A DNA stretch of 64,000 nt from a gamma proteobacterium HTCC2207. Lineage in GTDB: Bacteria; Pseudomonadota; Gammaproteobacteria; Pseudomonadales; Porticoccaceae. Both the position numbers and the translations under genes were made by a program. This document shows positions 18,644 to 27,826 of this stretch, one piece after another. The stretch is taken from assembly GCA_000153445.1 (NCBI GenBank), contig CH672396.1, positions 95,668-159,667 of the forward strand, written 5' to 3'. The notes under the pieces are model-generated. The model worked only from the letters and a program-made list of their open reading frames with translations, had not been told where the DNA came from and ran no database searches. Position 1 is the first letter of the stretch, and every line of letters starts with the position of its first letter.

Positions 18644-19861
18644 ATGCCATTGTTTAACCGCCAAGGGAAAATCACCATTGCAGTGCTGGTGGTCGGAATC
18701 TTATTTATTGTCGCGGTTGCAACCCTCAAACCCAAACCTGAAAAAGTTAAACGCCTACCGCCGCCACTGCTGCTGGTTGAGGTAATTGATACCGCCCCTC
18801 AAACCCTGCGCCCGACTATTGCCTCTCAGGGCACTGTTGCCCCAAGACGGGAAATTGATCTGGTGTCTCAGGTATCGGGCAAGGTAATTGACGTTAATCA
18901 ACGCTATGCCAACGGCAGCTTTTTTCGTCAGGGGGATACATTAATCCAGCTAGAATCCAGCGACTATAAATTTGCCGTTATCCGAGCCAAGGCACAGCTG
19001 GCCAAAGCCAAAGAGCAGGTGGCTCTGGAAAAAGGCCGCTCGCGACAGGCCAAGCGCGAGTGGCGCGACCTTGGAGACACCACCGCCAATGAGCTGTTTT
19101 TACGCGCGCCGCAATTGGCGTCTGCCCAAGCAGCCCTAGAGTCTGCTCGCGCTGACCTGGACAAGGCCAATCTCGATCTCAGCCGCACATCCATCGCAAT
19201 CCCCTTTCAAGGGCGCATCAGACAAACCTTTGTCGATCTTGGTCAATTCATCACCCCGGGAACCCGGATTGCTAAAATATACAGCACCGACGTAGTGGAA
19301 GTCCGACTGCCCCTGAATGATCGACAGACTGCGCTAATTGATCTGCCGGTGAATTTTGAAAATACCCAGAGTGCAAACTATCCCGAGGTGGTACTGCGGC
19401 GCCAAGTCGGCGGCAAGACCTATAAATGGCAGGGAAAAATTGTTCGCACCGAGGCCTCTATCGATATTCAGAGCCGCATGACCTATGCCGTGGCAGAGGT
19501 GCAAAACCCCTTCAAGACAGATCCCAATAGTGATCGGCCGCCCCTCAGCATCGGTCTGTTTGTCGAGGCCGAGATTGCTGGACGGCCGATGACCAATGCC
19601 CAACAGCTACCGAAGAATATCGTCTATCGCGGCAATGAAGTATTAGTTCTGAACGAAAATGATGAAGTGAGCTTTAAAACCCTCTCTGTGGTGCAGTCGA
19701 CGGCGGACTCGCTAATAACCAACAGCATCGAATCCGGCACACGTATAGTCGGTACTCGCATTGCATTGCCGGTTCCTGGCATGCGTGTGGACACCGGCTC
19801 AGCGAACCTCAACAGCACCCAACTCAAAAGCCCTTTATCAAATAGCGCTGATCTCCTATGA
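18644..19861 (+). CDS. RND efflux periplasmic adaptor (membrane fusion protein)
   Basis: A 405-residue HlyD/AcrA-type adaptor. It has one N-terminal membrane anchor (about residues 9-27), a biotinyl-lipoyl half VSQVSGKVIDV (about 75), a helical hairpin (about 105-175, Ala/Lys/Glu-rich), the second lipoyl half IAIPFQGRI (about 185) and a beta-barrel to the C-terminus. It overlaps the pump gene by four bases (ATGA), so the two are translationally coupled. No TolC-like outer-membrane gene is adjacent, so the channel must be shared. Confidence 0.9.
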   Translation: MPLFNRQGKITIAVLVVGILFIVAVATLKPKPEKVKRLPPPLLLVEVIDTAPQTLRPTIASQGTVAPRREIDLVSQVSGKVIDVNQRYANGSFFRQGDTLIQLESSDYKFAVIRAKAQLAKAKEQVALEKGRSRQAKREWRDLGDTTANELFLRAPQLASAQAALESARADLDKANLDLSRTSIAIPFQGRIRQTFVDLGQFITPGTRIAKIYSTDVVEVRLPLNDRQTALIDLPVNFENTQSANYPEVVLRRQVGGKTYKWQGKIVRTEASIDIQSRMTYAVAEVQNPFKTDPNSDRPPLSIGLFVEAEIAGRPMTNAQQLPKNIVYRGNEVLVLNENDEVSFKTLSVVQSTADSLITNSIESGTRIVGTRIALPVPGMRVDTGSANLNSTQLKSPLSNSADLL

Positions 19862-22800
19862 ATGCCTCCATAGCTTGGTTTGTGCGCAACCCGATCGCCG
19901 CAAATCTATTGATGCTACTGATCTTGACCGCCGGCATTATGGGCGGCCTTGGCATGGGCAAAGAGGTCTTTCCCTCTTCAAACCTTAATATGATCACTAT
20001 CTCAATGCCCTATCCCGGCGCTGGGCCACGGGAAGTGGAAGAGCAGATTGTGGTGCGCATTGAAGAGGCGATCTACAGCCTTGAGGGCATCAAACATATT
20101 CGCAGCCAGGCGCGCCAGAGCAACGGTCAGGTAACAGTCGAAGTCGCCGACGGTTACGATATGACCAAGATGATTAACGATATCAAGGCCCGGGTAGATG
20201 CAATTATCACCTTTCCCAGCGATGTCGAGCGCGCAGTTATCCGCGAGCAGGAAATACGTAACGAAGTGATTCGCGTGGCCCTTTTTGGTGAGGGTAGCGA
20301 GGCGGTACTGCGAGAATATGGTCAGCGTATTCGCAATGATTTGGCGGCCCTGCCCAGTGTCGATCTTGTCGAGCTATCAGGGGTGCGAGAGCCACAGATC
20401 GATATCGAACTGTCTGAGATGAATATGCGTCGTTATGGTATTTCATTTAATGATGTGGTCAGTGCAGTGCGTCGGTCTTCACTAAATCTGCCCGCCGGCA
20501 CTATCCGCGCTGCGAGCGGTGACCTCCAGATTCAAACACGCGGCCAGGCTTATTACGAAGAAGACTTTAATCAGATCCTGGTCTCCAGTCGCGCCGATGG
20601 AACTGAAATCAAAATTGAAGATATAGCCACTGTTATTGACGGCTTTGAAGAGCGTAATCTGCGCACTAGGTTCAATGGTGAAAATGCCATTTTCCTTGGC
20701 GTTCGAGTAGGCAGAAACCCAGATGTGGTGGCGACCACCTCGGCGGTAAAAGACTATGTTAATGGCGGTTCAAGCTTTTTACCGCCAGGCTTGCAGCTAC
20801 AGACCTGGCGCGACTACTCGAATATGTTTTCCAGCCGCCTGACACTGCTGTCGAAAAATGCCTTCGGCGGATTGATATTGGTGTTTATCGTATTGATGTT
20901 GTTTCTGCGTCCGCAGCTGGCCTTTTGGGTGGCCGTTGGTATAGCGATCGCCTATATGGGTGCGCTGTGGATACTGCCAAGTATTGGGCTGACACTCAAT
21001 ATGCTGTCGATGTTTGCGTTCCTGCTGATTCTCGGGATTATTGTCGATGATGCGATTATTGTCGGTGAGAGCATATATCGCCACCAACAGCTTGGTTATG
21101 ACGGCGATACTGCAGCTCGGCTAGGGGCCCAAGCAGTCTCTAAACCGGTGTTGCTGGCGGTGGTCAGCACCATGATTGTGTTTTTGCCGATGCTGTTTTT
21201 GCCCGGTATGTGGCCCAAATTTCTCTGGGCAATCCCGGCGGTCACTCTGGTTGCACTGTCCTTTTCGCTGATTGAGTCATTCTGGATACTGCCCTCCCAT
21301 CTGGCCAAGATGCAACCTGAAAAACCGGCCACCACCCAGGTCGGCATGGCCATTCGCAATGTTAGAAAACGCTTTGCCGATGGCCTGGTCAATGCTTCCC
21401 AGAATATTTATATGCCCTTTTTAGAGCGGGCTCTTAACTGGCGCGCCCTAACATTAATCGGATTTTGCCTGGCCTTTACACTCTCAATCACGTTGATCAG
21501 CGCCGGCTATATCAAACAGCGCTTTATGCCGGATGTGCCCTCAGACTTTATCTCTATGCGCATTGAGATGCCCGACGGCTACTCTGTCGAAGGCAAGATT
21601 GAAATTACTCAAAGAGCCGAGCGCGCGGCTCAGTTATTGGCCGATGACCCGGTGATTAGAGCGCAAATCGATACAGATACTCTGGTAGCCAATCAGCTGT
21701 CATTTATGTACGGCGACACTGTCCGGTTGATGCTGGAGCTGCAGCCGGATATGAGCGGTAAGGTAAGTCCAACACTAGTGGGTGAGCGCTGGCAGCAACT
21801 AATTGGCGAGATACCCCAGGCCAAAACCTTTAATGTGGATGCGTCCGGTATAGGTCGCGGCAATGGCGAGCGCATCACTGGCGTGTTGACTTCCAATAAT
21901 CTCGACCAGCTCACGGCAGCGGCACAGTTCCTTAAGCAGCGCATGCGAGATATTCCCGGTGCACGAAATATCCGTGATGATATTCATTCCGGACGCTCCG
22001 ACATTGATATCAGCCTGCTTCCCTTTGGCAATAATTTTGGCATCGGACTAAGCGATGTCGCTCGTCAGGTGCGCCAGGGCTTTTACGGGGAAGAAGCTCA
22101 GCGTGTGCCCAGGGGCCGCGATGATGTCAAGGTAATGGTGCGCTACCCTAAGCAGGATCGCGCTCAGGTGGATACCTTGGATAGCATGCGTATTCGCACA
22201 CCCAATGGCGCAGAAGTGCCGTTTTATTCGGTGGCCGAAACCTCTTATGTTCCTGGTTATACGCGGATTAACCGGCAGGATCGCCAGCGCAGCGTCAAGG
22301 TTTCTGCACAGCCTACGGCAAACAAGCTGACTGTCGATGAAATGGCGCAGATTCTCTTTGCCGAGATCGGCCCTGAATTACAGCAGCGCTATCCTGAGGT
22401 AGTGCTAAACAAAGACGAACAGCTGGCCGAACAAGATGCGTTCTTTGCTTCGGCAGCCAAGCTATTTATGCTTGCTCTGGGAATGATTTATATTCTTATG
22501 GCAGTAGAATTTAAATCCTATTTAAAACCTTTGGGTGTTCTTTCTGCCGTGCCTTTCGGCATGATGGGCGCGGTGTTTGGGCACTTTATAATGGGGCTCA
22601 ATTTTAGCGTGCTGTCGTTTCTTGGGGTCCTCGCCGCCTCAGGTGTGGTGGTCAATGACAATTTGGTATTAATCGATCGCATCAACCAGCTTCGGGCCGA
22701 AGGTCTGGCAATTAAAGAGGCTCTGATGCGAGCAGGCCAGGAACGTTTTCGGCCGATTATTCTGACGTCTCTAACCACCTTTATTGGACTGGCGCCAATA

Positions 22801-22995
22801 CTCCTAGAAACGAGTATGCAGGCGCGCTTCCTGATTCCGATGGTTGCCTCACTGGCATTTGGCGTGCTGTTTGCGACCGTTGTGACGCTGGTGTTTGTGC
22901 CCTGCCTCTATCTCTCGGGGGCAAACTTAAATGCGCACTGGGAAAAGAGAATGCTCCTGCCAACCCAAGTTTCAAATAGCCAAAGCGACGCCTAG
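19858..22995 (+). CDS. RND efflux permease
   Basis: A 1045-residue resistance-nodulation-division pump with two repeats, each of a transmembrane block and a periplasmic loop. Visible family features are the N-terminal FVRNPIAANLLML helix, SMPYPGAGPREVEEQI porter strand, and GIIVDDAIIVGESIYRH in TM4 with the paired Asp residues for proton relay. The second half carries ASGVVVNDNLVLIDRIN, the matching TM10 segment. It belongs to the broad AcrB/MdtC-like group; the substrate is unknown. It is coupled to the adaptor gene upstream and ends in a gap with no clear terminator. Confidence 0.93.
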   Translation: MNASIAWFVRNPIAANLLMLLILTAGIMGGLGMGKEVFPSSNLNMITISMPYPGAGPREVEEQIVVRIEEAIYSLEGIKHIRSQARQSNGQVTVEVADGYDMTKMINDIKARVDAIITFPSDVERAVIREQEIRNEVIRVALFGEGSEAVLREYGQRIRNDLAALPSVDLVELSGVREPQIDIELSEMNMRRYGISFNDVVSAVRRSSLNLPAGTIRAASGDLQIQTRGQAYYEEDFNQILVSSRADGTEIKIEDIATVIDGFEERNLRTRFNGENAIFLGVRVGRNPDVVATTSAVKDYVNGGSSFLPPGLQLQTWRDYSNMFSSRLTLLSKNAFGGLILVFIVLMLFLRPQLAFWVAVGIAIAYMGALWILPSIGLTLNMLSMFAFLLILGIIVDDAIIVGESIYRHQQLGYDGDTAARLGAQAVSKPVLLAVVSTMIVFLPMLFLPGMWPKFLWAIPAVTLVALSFSLIESFWILPSHLAKMQPEKPATTQVGMAIRNVRKRFADGLVNASQNIYMPFLERALNWRALTLIGFCLAFTLSITLISAGYIKQRFMPDVPSDFISMRIEMPDGYSVEGKIEITQRAERAAQLLADDPVIRAQIDTDTLVANQLSFMYGDTVRLMLELQPDMSGKVSPTLVGERWQQLIGEIPQAKTFNVDASGIGRGNGERITGVLTSNNLDQLTAAAQFLKQRMRDIPGARNIRDDIHSGRSDIDISLLPFGNNFGIGLSDVARQVRQGFYGEEAQRVPRGRDDVKVMVRYPKQDRAQVDTLDSMRIRTPNGAEVPFYSVAETSYVPGYTRINRQDRQRSVKVSAQPTANKLTVDEMAQILFAEIGPELQQRYPEVVLNKDEQLAEQDAFFASAAKLFMLALGMIYILMAVEFKSYLKPLGVLSAVPFGMMGAVFGHFIMGLNFSVLSFLGVLAASGVVVNDNLVLIDRINQLRAEGLAIKEALMRAGQERFRPIILTSLTTFIGLAPILLETSMQARFLIPMVASLAFGVLFATVVTLVFVPCLYLSGANLNAHWEKRMLLPTQVSNSQSDA

Positions 22996-23057
22996 AGTAT
23001 CAGGGCTTTTGGCAGTAAAAATCTAGAATTTAGAATTTAGAACCTGGAGTCTAGACT

Positions 23058-23642
23058 CTAGTAGTACGCGGTAGGAGTGGTTGTCAGTACCATAGGTGCT
23101 CCCACTTCTTCCCGCTTCACTATGCCACAGAGCTGTTCCACCAGCTCAAGAGCAAAGTCCAACGCAGTGCCCGGACCCTGACTGGTAATGCAATTGCCAT
23201 CCACAACTACGCGAGCGGCGCCATCTACCTCTTTGGCTTCGAGAGACTTCTGAAAACTCGGGTGACAGGTGACAGCCTTATCCAGCAGTAATCCTTTAGT
23301 GGCCAGCACCAGTGCTGGCGCCGCACAGATTCCAGCAAATAGCTTGTCCTGAGCTGCCTGATCGCGCAGCAAGACATCCAACACGGCGTGTTTTGCAAGA
23401 TGTTCAGAGCCAGGCAGTCCCCCGGGCACGGCAATCAAATCGTAATGCTTATTCGCGCAGTCATCTAACATTGCATCGGCGACAATATGGGTTCCTCTGG
23501 ATGCACAAATTTGCAGTTTCTCGCCACTGTTAGCGCTGGCTACAGTAACCTCAACGCCTGCTCTGCGGAGCACGTCAACAATGGTTACCAACTCAATTTC
23601 TTCACTCCCCTCGGCGATGGGAATAAGTGCCGTTTTATTCAT
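23058..23642 (-). CDS. yajL: DJ-1/PfpI family protein, YajL-like
   Basis: A 194-residue DJ-1/PfpI superfamily protein. The nucleophile elbow GICAAPALVLA (Cys about residue 104) and the N-terminal PIAEGSEEIE with the conserved Glu match YajL, reported as a chaperone and oxidative-stress protein with disputed deglycase activity. The start is the ATG at 23642, preceded by AAAGGAC; a longer frame to 23690 lacks a ribosome site. It is divergent from the small gene before gshA, which puts two thiol/oxidative-stress loci back to back. Confidence 0.85.
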   Translation of the reverse strand: MNKTALIPIAEGSEEIELVTIVDVLRRAGVEVTVASANSGEKLQICASRGTHIVADAMLDDCANKHYDLIAVPGGLPGSEHLAKHAVLDVLLRDQAAQDKLFAGICAAPALVLATKGLLLDKAVTCHPSFQKSLEAKEVDGAARVVVDGNCITSQGPGTALDFALELVEQLCGIVKREEVGAPMVLTTTPTAYY

Positions 23643-23716
23643 AGTTTGTCCTTTTTTTCTTTTGGCTACATACGTTACACTGTGGCGCAAATTATTCTAA
23701 CTGTCACGGATTTGGC

Positions 23717-23989
23717 ATGAAAATTTTCATAATAAAAAGTCATGATGGAAGCATTTTAGGTAAAGATCTTGAATGGGTTGACGGCACTAATGCCAGCCTA
23801 CTTTTTACTGCGCAACACCGCGATGTCGCCCTCAATCAGCTGATCGAATTGAACGCTAAAGATATCCATTTGCGCGCCGAGATTATTCAGTGCGAAGCTG
23901 ATAAAAAAGGCCGTCCAGTACTTTTGCTGGACATCGCAGCTATGCCTGCCGAGGCTCCAGCCAACACCAATCAAGTTAGCGCGGCCTAA
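23717..23989 (+). CDS. Small conserved-looking protein of unknown function upstream of gshA
   Basis: A 90-residue soluble protein starting MKIFIIKSHDGSILG, with no cysteine pair, signal peptide or membrane segment, mixed beta-alpha composition and an Ala/Pro/Gln-rich tail. I do not recognise a family. Its stop is 14 bases before the gshA start and gshA's AGGAG lies just after it, so the two are probably one transcript. Codon use looks like its neighbours, which supports a real gene. Confidence 0.6.
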   Translation: MKIFIIKSHDGSILGKDLEWVDGTNASLLFTAQHRDVALNQLIELNAKDIHLRAEIIQCEADKKGRPVLLLDIAAMPAEAPANTNQVSAA

Positions 23990-24003
23990 ACAGGAGCTCA
24001 TGC

Positions 24004-25569
24004 GTGTCAATTGAAACTCGCCTTGCAGCGCTTGCGCAGCCAAGCACTATCGGGATACTACAAAACATTGCCCGGGGCATAGAAAAAGAGAGCCTCAGGG
24101 TAGAGCCCTCTGGTCGTATGGCCAGCACGCCACACCCTCAGGCACTGGGCAGCGCCTTAACTCATCCGTCAATTACGACGGACTACTCCGAAGCACTGCT
24201 GGAATTCATTACTGCGCCATCGGCCTCTATAGATGACGTACTCAATGAGCTCGAAGAAATCCACAGCTATACCTATCAGCATATAGAGGACGAATTGCTC
24301 TGGGTCAGCAGCATGCCCTGTCAGTTAGGTGACGATAGCAGTATTCCTGTTGGTCAATATGGCAGCTCTAACAGCGGCAAAATGAAAACCGTCTATCGCC
24401 TTGGTCTCGGCCATCGCTATGGCCGCCTGATGCAGACCATTGCCGGAATCCACTACAACTTCTCAGTGCCAGACGAGCTCTGGCTGCAGCTGCAGGCCCT
24501 TGAGAACAATCAGCAGTCACTGCAAGATTTTAAAACCGAGGGCTACTTTGCCCTGATCCGCAATTTCCGACGCTACTTTTGGCTGCTGCTCTATTTACTG
24601 GGTGCGGCTCCGGCTGTGTGTGCGAGCTTTGTCCGCGGCCGCGAGCATGATCTTGTGCCTCTCGGCAATGACAGTCACAGCTTGCACCTGCCCTATGCTA
24701 CATCCCTGCGTATGGGTAATCTTGGCTATCAAAGTGATGCCCAGAGCTCACTGGTGGTCTGTTACAACGATATAGAGCAATACAGTAGAACTCTGAAAGG
24801 CGCTCTGGAAACCCCCTACCAGCCCTATGAAGAGATTGGACTGAAAGACGTCAAAGGCAACTATCAGCAGCTGACTACCAATCTACTGCAGATTGAAAAT
24901 GAGTTTTACAGCCCAATCCGCCCCAAGCGCACCGCAGCTGCAGGGGAAACTCCTCTGGAGGCTCTAGAAAATCATGGAGTTGAATATATTGAAGTGCGCT
25001 GTGTCGACCTAAATCCACTGCTGCCCAATGGTATAGATAAGCCAACCAGTCAGTTTTTGGATACCTTTTTACTCTTCTGCCTGCTCAAAGATAGCCCACG
25101 CACCAATAATGATGAGTATCGTCAAATTACTGAAAATCAGCGCCGCACTGTGGCTCGGGGCCGCAGCCCTGAGCTGGAACTATTAGATGGCGACAAGCAG
25201 CGCAATTTGGTGGACTGGGGCCTGTCGTTGATGAGCGAAATACAGCCAGTGGCCGAAATGCTAGATCAAGCCAACCGTACTGACCAATACAGCGCCACTG
25301 CTGGGTTAATGAAAACGCGCTTGCAAGACAATAGCCTGACCCCCGCCGCCCAGCTCATAGCTGAAATGACGGCCAATAATGAGACTTACTATGGCATGGC
25401 AATGCGCAAAGCACAGGAACACAGAGAATATTTTCGGGGTAAGCTACTGACCCCGGAGACGGCAGAAAAATATCGTCGTCTTGCTGAGGAATCACAACTT
25501 AAGCAAAAGCACATTGAAGCGTCGGATAGCCTTACATTCGATGACTTTATTGCAGACTATTATCAGTAA
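24004..25569 (+). CDS. gshA: Glutamate-cysteine ligase GshA (GTG start)
   Basis: GshA joins glutamate and cysteine with ATP, the first and limiting step of glutathione synthesis. The 521-residue protein is the gammaproteobacterial type 1 enzyme: GIEKESLRV (residues about 21-29, ATP/Mg ligands), TTDYSEALLE (about 59-68), GIHYNFSV (about 147), and YIEVRCVDLNPL (about 328). The start is GTG at 24004, seven bases after AGGAG; the ATG at 24000 is out of frame and closes at once. No gshB is in the window. Confidence 0.96.
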   Translation: MSIETRLAALAQPSTIGILQNIARGIEKESLRVEPSGRMASTPHPQALGSALTHPSITTDYSEALLEFITAPSASIDDVLNELEEIHSYTYQHIEDELLWVSSMPCQLGDDSSIPVGQYGSSNSGKMKTVYRLGLGHRYGRLMQTIAGIHYNFSVPDELWLQLQALENNQQSLQDFKTEGYFALIRNFRRYFWLLLYLLGAAPAVCASFVRGREHDLVPLGNDSHSLHLPYATSLRMGNLGYQSDAQSSLVVCYNDIEQYSRTLKGALETPYQPYEEIGLKDVKGNYQQLTTNLLQIENEFYSPIRPKRTAAAGETPLEALENHGVEYIEVRCVDLNPLLPNGIDKPTSQFLDTFLLFCLLKDSPRTNNDEYRQITENQRRTVARGRSPELELLDGDKQRNLVDWGLSLMSEIQPVAEMLDQANRTDQYSATAGLMKTRLQDNSLTPAAQLIAEMTANNETYYGMAMRKAQEHREYFRGKLLTPETAEKYRRLAEESQLKQKHIEASDSLTFDDFIADYYQ

Positions 25570-25608
25570 TTGATTGGTCCCTAAAAGACTGATTTAAAGG
25601 AGCAAGGT

Positions 25609-26100
25609 TTGAATCTACCAAACAATCAAACTATCAGCCTCAGTGCCGCGGCAATCTGTGGTGGTCTAATCGCTATTGCCATCTTCTATTTTCAACATTA
25701 TCTGGGGCTGGAGCCCTGCTATCTGTGCATTACTCAGCGAGTATTTGTTATCGCGGTTGGCGTGATTTTTCTAGTTTCTGGATTGCACAACCCAGCAGTA
25801 ACAGGCCAAAGAATCTATGCCGGCCTAGCCACATTGACAGCGTTTGGCGGCAGCTTCTTTTCCATCAAACAGCTATGGCTTCAGGGGCTTCCAGAAGATC
25901 AGGTGCCCGCTTGCGGCCCGCCGGTTGACTATCTATTTGATGCCTTCTCAGCCTCTGAGGCCATCAGTATGTTACTCCGAGGTGATGGCAACTGCGCCGA
26001 AGTGCAGTGGCAGTTACTGGGTATCAGCATGCCCGGCTGGGTACTAGTGAGCTTTATCGCACTCGCTATAGTGGGGCTATTTCAGCTGCTGCGTAAATGA
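25609..26100 (+). CDS. dsbB: Disulfide bond formation protein DsbB (TTG start)
   Basis: DsbB reoxidises DsbA in the periplasm and passes electrons to quinones. The 163-residue membrane protein has four hydrophobic segments and both cysteine pairs: PCYLC (about residues 38-42) and a second pair made of Cys at VPACGPP (about 103) and DGNC (about 129). The start is TTG at 25609 after AAAGGAG. The stop overlaps the next gene's ATG by four bases. Placement right after gshA groups thiol-redox functions. Confidence 0.9.
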   Translation: MNLPNNQTISLSAAAICGGLIAIAIFYFQHYLGLEPCYLCITQRVFVIAVGVIFLVSGLHNPAVTGQRIYAGLATLTAFGGSFFSIKQLWLQGLPEDQVPACGPPVDYLFDAFSASEAISMLLRGDGNCAEVQWQLLGISMPGWVLVSFIALAIVGLFQLLRK

Positions 26101-26447
26101 TGAAGCTCGCAGCTGGCCTGCTTATTCTGGTCCTTTTACAGTGGCTCGGGCAATGGGGCGTTCAATCCCTAGAACTTAATATTCCCGGTCAGCTATTGGG
26201 TATGATCCTTCTGCTGATCGTTTTAAGTTTCAATAAATCTCTTCTGCCCTGGCTGGAGGCAACCAGCGGCCAACTAATTCGCTTTATTGCTCTGCTATTT
26301 GTGCCAATCACCACCGGGGCTTTTTTTCTCGGGCCTGAAATATTTGAGCAACTGCCACAAATTCTAATCGTGCTGATTATTTCAACATTGTTAGCCCAGT
26401 GGTTTATGGCGCTGCTTATCAATAGGCTCCGTGGGCGAGATAAGTGA
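26097..26447 (+). CDS. LrgA/CidA family membrane protein
   Basis: A 116-residue protein with four hydrophobic segments, containing LNIPGQLLGMILLL and FVPITTGAFF, hallmarks of the CidA/LrgA family (YohJ in E. coli). The family has been described as holin-like and more recently linked to export of small metabolites such as pyruvate. It overlaps dsbB by four bases and is followed directly by the LrgB partner, so the pair probably forms one membrane system. Confidence 0.88.
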   Translation: MMKLAAGLLILVLLQWLGQWGVQSLELNIPGQLLGMILLLIVLSFNKSLLPWLEATSGQLIRFIALLFVPITTGAFFLGPEIFEQLPQILIVLIISTLLAQWFMALLINRLRGRDK

Positions 26448-26448
26448 T

Positions 26449-27168
26449 ATGAGGGAGATTATTCTGCAACAGTGGCAACTTATCAGTGCCACGTCCTGGC
26501 CACTTTTATTAACCCTAGCCGGCTTCTGGATTGCATGGTGGACTTATAACCGCTCAGGCAGAGCCTCATTACTGCATCCGTTAATGATCGCAACGCCGCT
26601 GATCTATTTCACCATGCACAGCATCGACCTAGATTTCGCGACCTATTATGCAGGCAATGGCATTTTAAACTGGCTGTTAGGCCCGGCGACTGTCGCCCTA
26701 GCAATCCCTCTCTCTCAGCAATTGCGTCAGCTTCCCGCAATGTTTAAACCACTCACAGTCGCCCTGTTGCTCGGCGGTCTATTCGCCACACTCAGCGCCC
26801 TGCTGCTGGTTAAATTGTTTGGCTTAAGCGATGTTGTACTGCTCTCGTTAGCGGCCAAATCTGTGACCTCACCTATTGCCCTGAGCATAGTCGAGAAAAT
26901 TGGCGGGCTTACCAGCCTGCTAGCAGTGGCAACCATGATCACCGGATTGGCCGGCATTGTTATGGCAAAGACTATTTTTCGTCTTACACAGTTAGAGGAC
27001 GAGCGCTGGCAGGGGTTAATTCTGGGGGTTACAGCTCATGCAATTGGCACCGCCAAGGCGTTTGAGAGCAGCCCTAGCTGCGGCGCATTTGCCACATTGG
27101 GCATGGGTATTAATGGAATCTTGACGGCGATTATGCTGCCGGCCTCAATGGGTCTTTTTATCAGTTGA
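26449..27168 (+). CDS. LrgB/CidB family membrane protein
   Basis: A 239-residue polytopic protein with the LrgB signatures LAAKSVTSPIALSI (about residues 133-146) and GVTAHAIGTAKAFE (about 194). It is the partner of the LrgA/CidA protein just upstream (YohK in E. coli). I start at ATG 26449, one base after the upstream stop; the in-frame GTG at 26431 would overlap the upstream gene by 17 bases. Role: see the LrgA entry; the exported or regulated substrate in this organism is unknown. Confidence 0.88.
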   Translation: MREIILQQWQLISATSWPLLLTLAGFWIAWWTYNRSGRASLLHPLMIATPLIYFTMHSIDLDFATYYAGNGILNWLLGPATVALAIPLSQQLRQLPAMFKPLTVALLLGGLFATLSALLLVKLFGLSDVVLLSLAAKSVTSPIALSIVEKIGGLTSLLAVATMITGLAGIVMAKTIFRLTQLEDERWQGLILGVTAHAIGTAKAFESSPSCGAFATLGMGINGILTAIMLPASMGLFIS

Positions 27169-27236
27169 GTATTTATTCTTCGACCTAAAACAAAGTAAAC
27201 TGTCAGTCCATTAGGGAGTGATGAGGTTACCAAGGC

Positions 27237-27713
27237 ATGTTAAAAGATCTACAACGTTTAAAACAACACTGGGGCGGTGTCAGCGACATCGTCGATCGCT
27301 GGCTAGAAGAACGCCGCGAGCTGCTGGTCAAGTACTGTGACCTAATTGATATCCACGACTTCGATAGTGCCAATCGAGCTCATGGTGACAAACTGAAGAG
27401 CTTCTGCGAAGTGATGGTTGACTATGTCTCCGTCGGTCACTTTGAAGTCTATGAGCAGTTGGCTAAGGAAGCCGAAGCGTTCAGCGACAGCGAAGGTCTT
27501 AAAACAGGTGCGGATCTTGTAGAAAAGATACAGCCCTCTACCGAAGCCGTCTTGGACTTTAACGACAAATATCTTGAAACAGATGATCTAGATACCCTGG
27601 CCGCAGATTTATCGTTTATAGGAGAGGTGCTTGAACAGCGCTTTGAATCTGAGGACAAGATGATAGAAGTGCTGCACAACGACCATCTTGAACAACTGCA
27701 AAAGGCCAGCTAA
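27237..27713 (+). CDS. rsd: Rsd/AlgQ family anti-sigma-70 regulator
   Basis: A 158-residue all-helical protein with the Rsd/AlgQ pattern: WGGVSDIVDRWLEERRELL (residues about 12-30), YCDLI, an HFEVYEQL segment mid-protein and a long acidic C-terminal half. Rsd binds region 4 of sigma-70 and frees core RNA polymerase for other sigma factors; Pseudomonas AlgQ has the same role. That is relevant here because the flagellar genes in this window use sigma-54 and sigma-28 promoters. It is followed by a strong terminator. Confidence 0.88.
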   Translation: MLKDLQRLKQHWGGVSDIVDRWLEERRELLVKYCDLIDIHDFDSANRAHGDKLKSFCEVMVDYVSVGHFEVYEQLAKEAEAFSDSEGLKTGADLVEKIQPSTEAVLDFNDKYLETDDLDTLAADLSFIGEVLEQRFESEDKMIEVLHNDHLEQLQKAS

Positions 27714-27750
27714 ACGACAGCATAAGCCGATTGTGGATTTAGACGATAAT

Positions 27751-27779
27751 AAAAAGCCCCGATAAATCGGGGCTTTTTT
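27751..27779. terminator. Bidirectional intrinsic terminator
   Basis: AAAAAGCCCCGA pairs with TCGGGGCTTTTT around TAAA, with A- and T-tracts on both sides. It sits between rsd (+) and the convergent fkpA-like gene (-). Confidence 0.92.
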
Positions 27780-27826
27780 GTTTCCGCTGTGACTCGTTAT
27801 TACCTGCTCGTTAAGACAGCCTAGCC

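Noticed and set aside
23047-23058. Palindrome GAGTCTAGACTC at the end of the yajL-like gene, next to TTTAGAATTTAGAA repeats
   Set aside because: Short, overlaps the stop codon, no T-tract; not enough to call a terminator or operator.
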